The notes below the pieces were generated by a model. The model did not search any database and had not been told where the DNA came from. It was given only the letters and a program-made list of their open reading frames with translations. 64,000 nt of DNA from Prinia subflava (Eukaryota > Chordata > Aves > Passeriformes > Cisticolidae): NCBI RefSeq assembly GCF_021018805.1, contig NC_086247.1, positions 3,363,501 through 3,427,500 of the forward strand, read 5' to 3'. Numbering within the stretch: position 1 is the first letter of the stretch; each line of letters begins with the position of its first letter. The position numbers and the translations under genes are program-made. Of the stretch, positions 48,185 through 58,865 are shown in pieces.

Positions 48185-48905
48185 GTTCAGGTGGGAGAAG
48201 CTGTGAGGAGGTTTTCACAGTGGATAACCAACACCAGGAGACCCAGAAATTGAGCACACATTTGCTGACATCCTGGGTTCAGTATTGTGCTTGGGTAGAC
48301 CCTGGCTGGATGCCAGGTGCTCACCAAAACTTCTCTCTCTCCCCTCCTCGGGTGGATAGGGGAGAGAAAATATAACAAAGACTTTTGGATCAGGTTAAGG
48401 AGAGGTAGAGATCACTCATCAATTGTTGTCATGGGCAAAACAGACTTCATTCAAGGAAATGGAATTGATTATCAGTCAGAGCAGAGAGTATAACCAAACC
48501 TTTAAAATGTCTTTTCCCTATTCCTCCCTCATCCCAGGCTCAGCTTCACTCCTGATTTCTCTACCTTTCCTCACCTCAATGGCACAGAGGAAGGGAAAGG
48601 GGGGTTATGGTCCCATTGTCTCTGACACTGCTTCCCCTCAGAGGCAGAACTTCTCACACTCTTCCCCTGCTCCAATGTGGGCTCCTTTCATGTGAGACAG
48701 TCCTCCAGGAACTTCTCCTACACAAACCCTCTCCATGGGCTTCAGTTCTTCATAAACTCCTCCAATGTGGGTCAGCCCTTCAGGAACTCAGACCCATCTC
48801 AAATTCACAAGTTCTGCCAGCAAACCTGGCATGGGCTCCCTTCTCCTTGGCCCACATCACCACATCAGACAAAAGGGAATCTCCTGTAAGGTTCTCACAG
48901 AGGAC
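48185..48905 (-). mobile_element. Avian LTR-retrotransposon relic (ERVL-type LTR?), probably antisense
   Basis: The plus strand follows in order a repeat I recognise from many bird sequences: 'ggtgggagaagctgtgagga', 'agaccctggctggatgccag', 'ggataggggagagaaaatat', 'tgtcatgggcaaaacagact', 'cacactcttcccctgctcca' and three 'gctcc/ctccaatgtggg' units followed by 'caagttctgccagcaaacct'. I believe it is an ERVL-group LTR read in reverse, but the family name and strand are from memory. No retroviral coding sequence is attached, so it is likely a solo LTR or remnant. Edges are approximate. Confidence 0.5.
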
Positions 48906-50674
48906 ACCACCATAGCCACCCTTCAACCAAAACCATGGCATAAAAACCCAACCCAGCTCACGGGCAAAGGATGTGCAGTGAAAGGAAAGCCAAGAGCAGA
49001 GGCTGTCACTTCTTATGTCCACCTTCAAAGCAGGCAAGAAGGAGGATGCAGGGAATTACAAGATGATCAACATTATTTCCTGGGAAAATTACAGAGCAAA
49101 GCTTCATATTATTTATTTCTAGGTACGTAAAGGACAAGATCATCATGTGCTGCTGAAGAGAACTGGGGTGGTTTATCCTGGAGGAATCAGGACTTTGGAG
49201 GGACTTAAAAGCAGCATGTCAGTACCTACAGGGACAAAGCTGGGATTCCAGTTAGGAGAGGCTGAATGTCTCAAATCTATTTCTCTCTCAAATTTTTGCA
49301 GTCCTCTGTAAGACTTCTAAGACAGACCTAGAGAAAATCTATGACTCTGTAAAGCTCAGGGTTAGGCCCCATTTGACCAGCAATAGGGCCCACCATCCCC
49401 ACCCCAGAGGAATGAGGAAAGGCAAGAAATATACAAGGCAGTGAGAGCATTTGGTAGCTGTAGATAAAATATCCTAACATCTCCCTTGCCTCAAGATGCC
49501 TTGGAATTCTTTCCAAACACTTGTTGAAGGAAGAAAATCTAGTTTTAGGCTAAAAAAGAAACATGTTCAGCTTGTCCCTGTTGCCTGCACATCTTCCCAA
49601 GGGTTTCTCTGAATTTTGAGTTGCTGGCCTTTCCTTCTGCCTCGACAGCTCAGGGATAAAGTGTCACCGGACCTTGGCAGATTCACACACTTTGCATGGT
49701 GTCAGAAGAACAGACCTGCTAAAGAATAATTGCTCCTGATAGCCTATTGACTTTGATTAGGAAACAACCATTAATATCTTTCTTCATTCAAGCCTCACTT
49801 GTAGAAGGGAGCCTCCTTAACTGTTCTGTTTCTGGGATATTAGACCAGGAATTAAAAATGACAGGATGGACAATTTGGCAGCAAGTGTTTAATTAGGCAA
49901 TAAATTAGAGTCCCTGAGAGCACAAGGATCTGTGGCATCTCTCTCCTTTTGAAAATAAATCATAATGTTTGTCCAATGCACAACACCCCTTTATTATACA
50001 CCACAGATGGAGCTCCATGCCCTGTGCTGTTGGTTTTGCTAAAGCCATATTGACAAGGAGAAAACAGGAGTTTATTAACACCATAAGTGTTTTCTGCTGA
50101 TGGATCTGGGGGACCTTCCAATATGCATCCTGTTCCAGGATTAAGTTATGACCCTTCCCCCAGACTCACAGACCCAAACCCAGCCATTTCCTGGTGCATT
50201 TTCCCTGACTTTACCATGTATTTATGATCTTAGCACCTTTTTGAGAAGGATGAAGAACTGGAAATGCCTCTCAGGTTCCTGAAGTTCCAGTGGGTGGGAT
50301 GGCAAATGTCAGATCATATGCTGATATTGGATATCAGATTCTTTTGTGGCTCACTGAGTTACAGTGGGGAGAAAGCCAGAAGTTTGTAGCTCAGAGCCAT
50401 GCACAGTTTTGTTCTGTAGCTAACTGAGTTCTGTGTCCTGCTCTGGCTCCTCACACTGCCATGCTGGAATGGGGAAAATGTTCATGGTCCTTGGCCAAGA
50501 GCAGAGGATAATGCAGATATGGTAGCAGGAGAAGAGGAAGGGCAATTCATTGAGCCTCATGGAAAAGAAGGGAGAATGGACAGCTTAACAACCAGATTTG
50601 TCTTTCTTTGATTCATTCAGTCAAATTTTCAGGTCATTCAATTCTCTTCCAAAATTTTCAACTTCCCATCTAAT
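48906..50674. other. Unique non-coding DNA
   Basis: Apart from an old CR1 piece at 49,163, no repeat family or exon recognised. The plus-strand frame of about 121 codons (48,765-49,130) begins within the LTR relic. Confidence 0.5.
49163..49250 (+). mobile_element. CR1: Old CR1 LINE fragment, sense
   Basis: 'aactggggtggtttatcctg', 'ggagggacttaaaagcagca', 'gtcagtacctacaggga' and 'caaagctggg' follow the CR1 reverse-transcriptase 3' region (..gattgtttagcctgga..). The tail is missing and divergence is high. Confidence 0.5.
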
Positions 50675-51120
50675 CCTTCCTTCCTTCCTTCCTTCCTTCC
50701 TTCCTCCCTTCCTTCCTTCCTTCCTTCCTTCCTCCCTTCCTTCCTTCCTCCCTTCCTTCCTCCCTTCCTCCCTCCCTTCCTTCCTTCCTTCCTTCCTTCC
50801 TTCCTTCCTTCCTTCCTTCCTTCCTTCCTTCCTTCCTTCCTTCCTTCCTTCCTTCCTTCCTTCCTTCCTTCCTTCCTTCCTTCCTTCCTTCCTTCCTTCC
50901 TTCCTTCCTTCCTTCCTTCCTTCCTTCCTTCCTTCCTTCCTTCCTTCCTTCCTTCCTTCCTTCCTTCCTTCCTTCCTTCCTTCCTTCCTTCCTTCCTTCC
51001 TTCCTTCCTTCCTTCCTTCCTTCCTTCCTTCCTTCCTTCCTTCCTTCCCTCCTGCCTTCCTTCCTTCCTGCCCTCCTGCCTTCCTTCCTTCCTGCCCTCC
51101 TGCCTTCCTTCCTTCCTTCC
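50675..51120. repeat. Large (TTCC)n / (GGAA)n microsatellite
   Basis: A tract of about 446 bases is all pyrimidine on the plus strand except for a few G near the 3' end. The central stretch (about 50,773-51,048) is pure TTCC, close to 69 units. The 5' part has CTCC interruptions. The 3' part has a higher-order 24-base unit beginning ccctcctgcc (51,047-51,070, 51,071-51,094, and a partial copy). The long Leu-Pro-Ser-Phe and Lys-Glu-Gly-Arg open frames across it are artefacts. Confidence 0.97.
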
Positions 51121-53249
51121 TATTTTTCTCCTCCCCCTTATTTTGTTTTCTTTTTTTTTTCCAGTACATTTTCACATGAAAAAAAAAGCTGCTTCTGAAT
51201 GAAACACTATGAAGGCTCCTCTGTACAACACAGACATAAAGTTTCTCATAGTTTTGGAAAATGTTACCTAACCCAAACAAAACTATTTGCTGTATTTCCC
51301 TCATTCCAGAGAGAGTTTTGCTGTTCTCTTGAAGCTCTGTGTAGTAAGGTAGAGTGTGTGTCTCCCCCAGACTTCTGCATACTCAAGATAAATCCTCACA
51401 TTGGTCATTGCCCCACCACTCTGCCTTTAACAAGCACTGTCTTACCCCATGGACCTTATTTAATCTCCCAGAGGAAACTGCAGACAGGGGTATATGAAAT
51501 CAAGGTGCTACAGAAACTGTTTTGACAAACACTTCTGAAAACTAGGAGCTTACAAGGAAGAGAAAAGTGATGCCCAAAGCCAGGAAAGGAGCAAATGACT
51601 GCCAGAGTCCATCTTTTATATGAGAGGACTGAGACAATGCTCAAAACTCTCCTGTTCCTATTTGTACCATAGTCATGAGGGGGTTTTGCACTCTTTTGCC
51701 TTTGTGACTGAGCTCTGCTGCGCATGGCTGCTGAAAGGTTGATATAACTTCTGACCCCACAAAGCCACTGCTCATCTCTGGACCATTTTCCTCATCTTTC
51801 ATCTCCTTTTGCCTGGCTGGTGTGTCTGCACTCACCATGCTAAACCCGGGCTCCCTGGGCAGAGCAGGATTTAGCTGATGGGTTTGAAATGTGAGTTCAG
51901 AAAAACAGGGCCTGAGAATAAGTCTGTCAAAATGAACAACACTGACTCCATGGTTACAGCACCCATCAGTCTATGGGGTTAGCTCCATATCTGTCATTTT
52001 GGAGAATGGAAAAGGAAGGAATCTGGAAACACATCAAAAAACCTCCTGCCACCAAAATCAGGGTAGATTAATCAGGTTGGCAGAGATTCTGCACATCTCC
52101 CTGCCACAGCCACATTTGTGTGGTAATTCCCAGACAAAAACATACTGTCAAGAATAATATCAGCAAAATAGCTCAATAATTAATGTATTTGCAGAGTTTC
52201 TTGTGCTGTTCCTTTAGCAGGCTGCAGCTTCTGTGGCTTTGCATTATTTATATTGATGGTTACAAGGATATTTAGTGGTGTTAAGTGACACACTCCTGGC
52301 ATGGTGAGTCTATTACACCCACTTGTGCATACAAAAACACAGACCCAATCTTATTTTCCTAATCAGTCAGCTTGCAGGCTCCTCAGGTCAGAGATGACAT
52401 GGGGAGGGTGAGCAAGGATCAGATGTTCACTTTTCTTCTCAGTAAAAGCAACAGGAAGCATCCTATTTAGATAGTAAATGGCAGATGAAAAGAAAAATAA
52501 ATAAAGCCACAAAAAATAACCCACATAGTTGTTTGCATGATTAATCTGTGAAACTTTTAGTCATGCACAATAAATAAATGTTGGAAATACTTTACTAATC
52601 TACAGGCGAGATCCCCCCATGCCATCACTTTCTTGCAGAACCAAGCACATGAAGGAAGAAAGGGTGAAAAGAAGATGGAGAAATGTATTTTTTTGGGGGT
52701 CAATACCCCAGAGGCACACAGAGAAAAGAGGATGAACATAAAATCCAGGCAGGTGCACCCAATCCTATTAAGGCATCTGGTCATGCAAATATTACAAGCC
52801 CTTATTGTACATTACAAGCCTTGTTACTGCATTGTGAACCAGAAGGAAGGGGAAAGATGGGTAATTCATGTTTCATCTATTAAAATAAAGTGTCATGTTG
52901 CTGGACCAGCCAGGCCCAGCTGCACGCATGGCCAGTGCCATGATGAATATCTGCCCGCTGCCTCCTTCATGGATATTAACTTTCAGCTGAACACCTTTAT
53001 CTGTGAATTGTAGAACACCTTTATCTGTAAATTATAGAACACTTTTATCTGTGAATTACAGACCTTGCTGTGGACCAGGGCAGAAGTGAGGTTGGTGAGG
53101 GCAGCACACAAAAACGTGGCTTGCAATTAAGGGGTTACCAACCAAAGAGGAAGGATTTGGAATTGTCCAGCTCTATAAACTGATCATTTGGACAGGACAG
53201 AGGTGGAAATATTTTATCCACTTGTGGGTTTCAGAATGGGAAAAGTCAG
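51121..53249. other. Unique non-coding DNA
   Basis: No gene or repeat family recognised apart from the 24-base triplicate at 52,991. A plus-strand frame of about 126 codons (52,633-53,013) is unrecognised. Confidence 0.5.
52991..53062. repeat. 24-base tandem repeat, three copies
   Basis: Units at 52,991-53,014, 53,015-53,038 and 53,039-53,062, each starting acac(c/t)tttatctgt and ending in aga. They differ at two to four positions each. Confidence 0.9.
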
Positions 53250-53652
53250 GAAAGACTGGAGCACAAGTCTGATGAGGAGCAACTGAGGGAGCTGGGAGGG
53301 TTCAGCCTGTAGAAAAGGAGGTTTTAGTCAGATAATCGCTCTTTCAAGTAACAGGTAATAGAATAAGAAGAAATGGCCTCAAGTTGCACCAATGGAAGAT
53401 TTCAACTTTAGGATATTAGAAATAAAATTCTTCTCTTGATATCAGGATAAATTGCTTCCCTAAAAGTGTGGTCAGACATTGGAACAGGCTGACCAGGGAA
53501 GCGGTGGAACCACCATCCCTGGAAGTGTCCAAAATATGTGGATGTGGCACTTGGGGACATGGTTCAGTGGTGGACTTGGCAGTGCTGGGTCAATGGTTGG
53601 ACTCAATGTTCTTAGAAGTTTTTCATCCTTGATGTTTCTCTGATTTTATGAT
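53250..53652 (+). mobile_element. CR1: CR1 LINE, sense, about 400 bases
   Basis: From 'aagactggagcacaagtctg' through 'gaggagcaactgagggagct', 'gaagaaatggcctcaagttg', 'cattggaacaggctgacc', 'gatgtggcacttggggacat' and 'ggttggactcaatgttctta' to a degraded tail 'ctctgattttatgat'. Carries small internal changes that break the reading frame. Confidence 0.92.
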
Positions 53653-55518
53653 GCAATCTGGAGATTACAATAAAAGCAGAATTGTCTGTTTTTCAGCTGT
53701 TAGCAGCAAGCATTGAACCTGTCATTCAGCAATTCTTTTGATGGAACTAGAGTTGTTACAAGAAGAAAAATAATGAAATGTTGTTTTCAAGCTGATGTTT
53801 AGGGATAAGAAAGGTTTTGTTTTGTTTCTTTACAAAATCTAAATGAAATGACATATTCTTGTGCCAGAAGGAACAAGATGTTCCTTTTGATCAGAATTGG
53901 AATATGGCATTTTATGTTCAGACTATTTTTAACTATTTTCCTTTCTTTCTAGGAGAAAATAATCAAATCTTAAGTGAAGACATCATTTTTGGCTAAAAAA
54001 TAAAAATAAAGGTTCTTTCAGGAGCTGTGAAAATTACATGCATTATCTATTTTGCTCCATACACATTTTGAATGCTGTAATGTTTGCTGAAGTCAATCTG
54101 TTCACTAATAATAATGGTCACCACAAAAGGTGGGGAGTTTTTGAGAATTTACTTTTTAGCAAGAAAAATAAGTTGCTTTCTTTTCTCCTGCTTAATCAGT
54201 GAACAATTTTAGGGTCCTTGTTCTGCCTTTTATTCCTTCATTTCTCTCATCTGTAAGAGTGAACATTGTGTTTACTCATTTGTTGTGGGGGGCTTTGGAG
54301 TTGATAAATTGTGCCTGAGCGATTTAAACATTGAAAGTGTCATGTAAAAAGCCACTTATGCATTCTGGGGATCCTTCCAGCAGGTTTCTGAATGATGACC
54401 AGGTGAATAAAGCCAGACCAGACTCTCCTGACCAAAAACAAGTGTCAGTAGTTGGATCACATAATCTATTATACACAATAAATTCAACCTAACACCCTGT
54501 CCAAGCTATTGCCTCCATTCACAAGAGCAAATGGGATTCATAATTTCCTTTATTCCTGTTCAGTGCCTGAAAATGGAAGTTCCTGGGATTCAAAGGAAGT
54601 GAATTGTGCTCTGCTGCAATAATTCTCAACAAATCTACCACAGAAATCATTTCAGCTCTGCACTTGCTGAGGAAAACAATTATATCATTTCAGTGATTTA
54701 TTAACCCAACGAGTAGCAAGGCAAGGCTGAGTATCTGTTGCCATGAATCTGGGAATTATGTTTTAATTAACCAATTTCTCTAATACATTGTCTAAGCTTC
54801 CTACAGGGGGATTGAAAAAAACCCCAAGCAGCTGCAAGGCTGAAAGGCTCTCCAGACATTTGGTGTCCTTGTTGTGTTTTGGTTTGGCTTAGTGAGCGCC
54901 CCTGGTGACAAATGCATATTGATGAAGCAAAGAATTGACTAATTGACACATTAAATGAAAACTTAATATATTCTGCTGGTGGCAGGGGGAAATATTAAAC
55001 TTGCTCACAGTCAATTGTCATAAAATATTAAACACAAATATGGAAGTCGAAGGAGAAGAGAACAAGGATTATCTTCAAGTGAGTGAGATCTCTGGAACGG
55101 GCCAGGATAGCCACTATGCACCTGGGAGTCATGAAAGACACCACAAAATCTGGAATATGTAAGAATTTTTTACATGTGACTGCCAGTAAACATCAACTAA
55201 ACTTTAATCCTTACACACAAATGATTAAAAAAAAAAAAAACCAGCTTGTTCTATATGTGGCACATAATTTATTCTGTGAACGGTGGTCCACTGTTGATTT
55301 CTCTTTGCCTACTAATTAAGCCTCACCATTTGAATTCCAAACTCCTCTGAGAAGGTCTGAAGCTGCACTCTGTGCTTGAGCAGCTGTCTCTGCAAGAGGT
55401 CCCAAGTGGATCCTCATCTTTGTCTTGTACTGCTGCAGAACTGCTCCACGACATAAAGAACAGCCAGACGTCTCTGCTAGTTCCTAAATATTTAAATTGT
55501 ATTCACAAGTGAATATAT
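53653..55518. other. A+T-rich unique non-coding DNA
   Basis: No gene or repeat family recognised. Confidence 0.5.
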
Positions 55519-55747
55519 TTCAAGGGAGGTTCAAGTTGGATATTAGGAACATTTTCCTCACTGAAAGAGTGTTTAAACATTGGAACAGGCTGCCCAGGGA
55601 AGTGGTGGAGTCACCAGCCGTGGAAGAATTAAAAAAAGGAGTAGATGTGGCACTTCACAATATAGGCATGACATTGTTTGGTCAAAGTTTGAACTTCATG
55701 GTCTTGGAGGTATTTTCCAATTTTAATGATTCTATGATTCCATGATA
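55519..55747 (+). mobile_element. CR1: CR1 LINE 3' end, sense
   Basis: 'caagggaggttcaagttgga', 'cattggaacaggctgcccag', 'aagtggtggagtcaccagc' and 'gtagatgtggcacttcac', ending 'taatgattctatgattccat'. About 230 bases. Confidence 0.92.
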
Positions 55748-56057
55748 TTGCATCTCTTCTGCCTTTTAAGCCACATTTTCCCAAGCAACACAGAAGGGAT
55801 CCTCAAAATGACTTTTAAATACATCCAAGTGTGGGCTGTCCAAAGCTTTGGGTACTTTGACCCAGAAAAATGTGAAGCACATTTTGTGTATCTCTGAGAC
55901 TTAGAGCTGAGTAAATCACAGAGCCTGAAACAGTGTCTGCCATGGTTAGGAGGTATTTTCCACAAAGTTTTGAAATATTAGGAAGCAACATTAATTTAGA
56001 GCATTGAGTTCTGAGCTTTTCTCCTTTATCATGGCAAGTTCGATGCAAACTGGAAGG
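55748..56057. other. Spacer between two CR1 copies
   Basis: About 310 bases of non-repeat-looking DNA. Nothing recognised. Confidence 0.5.
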
Positions 56058-56313
56058 ATAAGGGGGAATGGCATTAAAATTAAAGTGGGTTAAATTAGGT
56101 AGTAGAAAAAAAGTCTTTACTTTGAAGGTGGTGAGGCCCTGGCACAGGGTGCCCAGAGAAGCTGTGGCTGCCCCATCCCTGGAAGTGTCCAAGGCCAGGT
56201 TGGGTGGGGCTTGGAGCAACCTGGGATGGTGGAAGGTGTCTCTGCCATGACAGGGGATGGAACAAGATGGTGTTGAAGGAATCCCTTCCAACCCAAAGCA
56301 TCCTGAGATTCCA
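56058..56313 (+). mobile_element. CR1: CR1 LINE 3' end, sense
   Basis: From 'ataagggggaatggcattaa' through 'aggccctggcacagggtgcc', 'ccatccctggaagtgtccaa' and 'ggaaggtgtctctgccatg' to 'cttccaacccaaagcatcct'. The octamer tail is degraded. A different CR1 type from the copy at 55,519. Confidence 0.9.
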
Positions 56314-58410
56314 GATTATTCTGGTCTTCTCCTGTTATCCTGGACAGACATTCATCAGAGGTTTGTTTGCAGTACGTGTTCCAGACACGAGATGTCACTG
56401 CGTGATGCCGAGTACTGCACAGATAGAACAGAGTGTGGTTAAAAAAAGTGAAAGAAGGTGGAGCCCGAGCTGTGTGGACCAAAGTTTTCTGCTCTCTTTA
56501 CTCATACTTCCTTTACCAATTTACTTTGTTGAAGTAGAAATATGATTAGGCACTTCAGTCAGCAACAGTGAGCCAAAGTATGACCAATGAACTGATCTTA
56601 AAACCAGATTTTATGAATATAATGGGAGGTTTCTGCTTGGCAAAATGCTGGAACATAAATCCTGTATTTTAATCTAAAGTATTGCTTTCTGAATTAATTG
56701 CAAAGATGCCACCATAAATTATAGAAATTGATGAAGCTGGTATTTTTAGCTTCATAATTTTCCATTGGGAAATTGCATTTACCTCTAATCACAATCATCA
56801 TGCTCAAATAACAATATCGTTATTAATAATTACAAAAACAACACAATATCAATTTAAAATATTAACCAGGAAGCAAGTACATATCACATAAAAATGAAGA
56901 TTGATTAATAATTACAGCACAAGCAGCCAGGAGAAGAATAATTACAAATTATTTTCCAAGCAAGTTCTTCATGAGCAAGCAGAGCTATGGAGGTAGGAAT
57001 AATTGCAGGCATCATCCCAAGTGACAGCTGCCCTTTCTGCCCTGGAACTGGACTGAGCTCAGCTTCCTCCCAGCTGTGTCCACACAGGAACCAGGGACAG
57101 GATGAGTTATGGAGCCTAAAAAGACATTTGCTGCAGAAATGGCCCTTTCAGACACCCACAAGGGAGAAAAAAATTCACTGCAATTCTGGCAGTGCTTTCT
57201 CAAGGCAGTTGATATTTTTTGTGTTCCCACACATGGTCCTGACTCTGAGCTTTAGCCATATGAATTTGAGTTCCTGACTTTCCCTGACTGTCTTGCTGTG
57301 TTGGTGGGGAGATGTTTTCTCCTTTATTTTTTCTGTCTTTTCTATTTCCAGTTGTGTGTTCAGTCTGTGGGAAGTTAAAGCAGCCCCCTGGGTTTACCCA
57401 CCTTGGAGAATGCAGATAAATTCAAGGGGTTAGTGACCTTATATTCAGAAACACTGAAGTGAGAAAAATGTGACTGTGACGTTCTCCACTGGATCTGAGT
57501 TTATCCGGGGAAAGACATCCATGGTTAGTCTTACCTACCCAGACAATAACAGCTGCTTAAACTGTCTTCTGTCAGTGTGAATGGGCAACTTGCTCTTCGT
57601 AATAATGTAAAAAATAAAAGATAAAATGCCCCTCATCTTCAAAACAAACTGAGCAGCTTCTCTGAGGGAGAATCATCAGTCTGAACAGCCACAGTGCTCA
57701 GAAAGGGTCTGGGAAGGGTTTTCTTACAATCTGGTGAAGGTCTCTACAGAACTGAACAAGGATATTTCCCTGATTTTTCCTGTTGAGGTAAAAATGGAGG
57801 GAGGTGACGTGCACCCGCCAGGGAGCTCTGTGTGCACAATGAGCTCTCTGAGAGAGGTAAAGCTCCTTCACTTACTCACAGAAGTCTGAAACCCTTGATG
57901 CACAAGCATGAAAAGTGACTTTCTTCTCCACACAATCAGAGGATGTAATTCTGCTTTAACTAGTGCCTGGCACAGCAAATTAGTTCCTGCCTCAGCACAG
58001 GGCTTGAACATTTCACAAGTACCACAAAAAAAAAAATAAGTTTCTTTAATCTGTATTTTCTCCCATCCTCAATTCCTGGTAAACTGAGATACTGCACATT
58101 TTATCCTACTCATCTCACACTATCCAGGCTCCCTCTCATCTTTTCACCATCACATTTTTAACTGAAGGAGTAAGTTAAAGTGTGGAGTTTCAGCATGCTC
58201 AGTGCTAAGCCTGGAGTAGCATTTTGATCCCAAAGAACCAGAGGAGTCGTGCCAGTCTTCAGTGGGCATGAGAAACCCCATGAGGATGACAGGAGGTTGT
58301 GATATTTGTGCTTGGAGCCATGCACAGATCTTGGTGATGGAAAGAGAAATTCCATTGCATCCCATCCCAGCTGAGATGAGCATTTGCAGGGCAGGTGTCC
58401 CATTGAAATA
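56314..58410. other. Non-coding DNA with a homeodomain-site-rich stretch
   Basis: No exon supported. Bases 56,640-56,955 are A+T-rich with repeated TAATTA/ATTAAT cores (see findings). Poly-A at 58,027-58,037. Confidence 0.5.
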
Positions 58411-58865
58411 ACAGAGTCACAGAATGGTTTGGGTTGGAAGGGACATTCAAGATCATCCATTTCCAACCCCTTGCCATGGGCAGGGACAGCTTCCACTATT
58501 CCAGGTTGCTCCAAGCCCCGTCCAACCCAGCCCTGAACTTCCAGGGATGGGGCAGCCCCAGCTTCTCTGGGAAACCTGTGCCAGGGCCTCAGCACCCTCC
58601 CAGGAAAGAATTTCTTCCCAATATTTATTCCAAACCTGTCCCTTGTCAGTTTAAAGCCATTGTCCCTTTTTCTGTCACTCCAGGCCCTTGTCCAAAGTGC
58701 CTCTCCAGCTCTCTAAACCCATTTAGACACTGAAAGCAGTTCTAAAGTCTCCACAGAGCCTTTTCTTTTTCAGGCTGAACAACCCCAACTCTCTGAGCCT
58801 TTCTTCATGAGAGAGATATTCCATCCCTCTAATCTTCATGGTCTCCTCAGGACTTGCTCCAACAA
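58411..58865 (-). mobile_element. CR1: CR1 LINE, antisense, about 455 bases
   Basis: Begins 'acagagtcacagaatggttt' and runs through 'gggttggaagggacattcaa', 'ccaggttgctccaagccccg', 'ggaaagaatttcttccc' and 'tttcaggctgaacaacccca' to 'gacttgctccaacaagacag'. Frames of up to 145 codons on either strand at its edges are not genes. Confidence 0.93.

Noticed and set aside
50598..51304. Long open frames (193 and 227 codons) of Leu-Pro-Ser-Phe and Lys-Glu-Gly-Arg repeats
   Set aside because: Pure translation of the TTCC/GGAA microsatellite.
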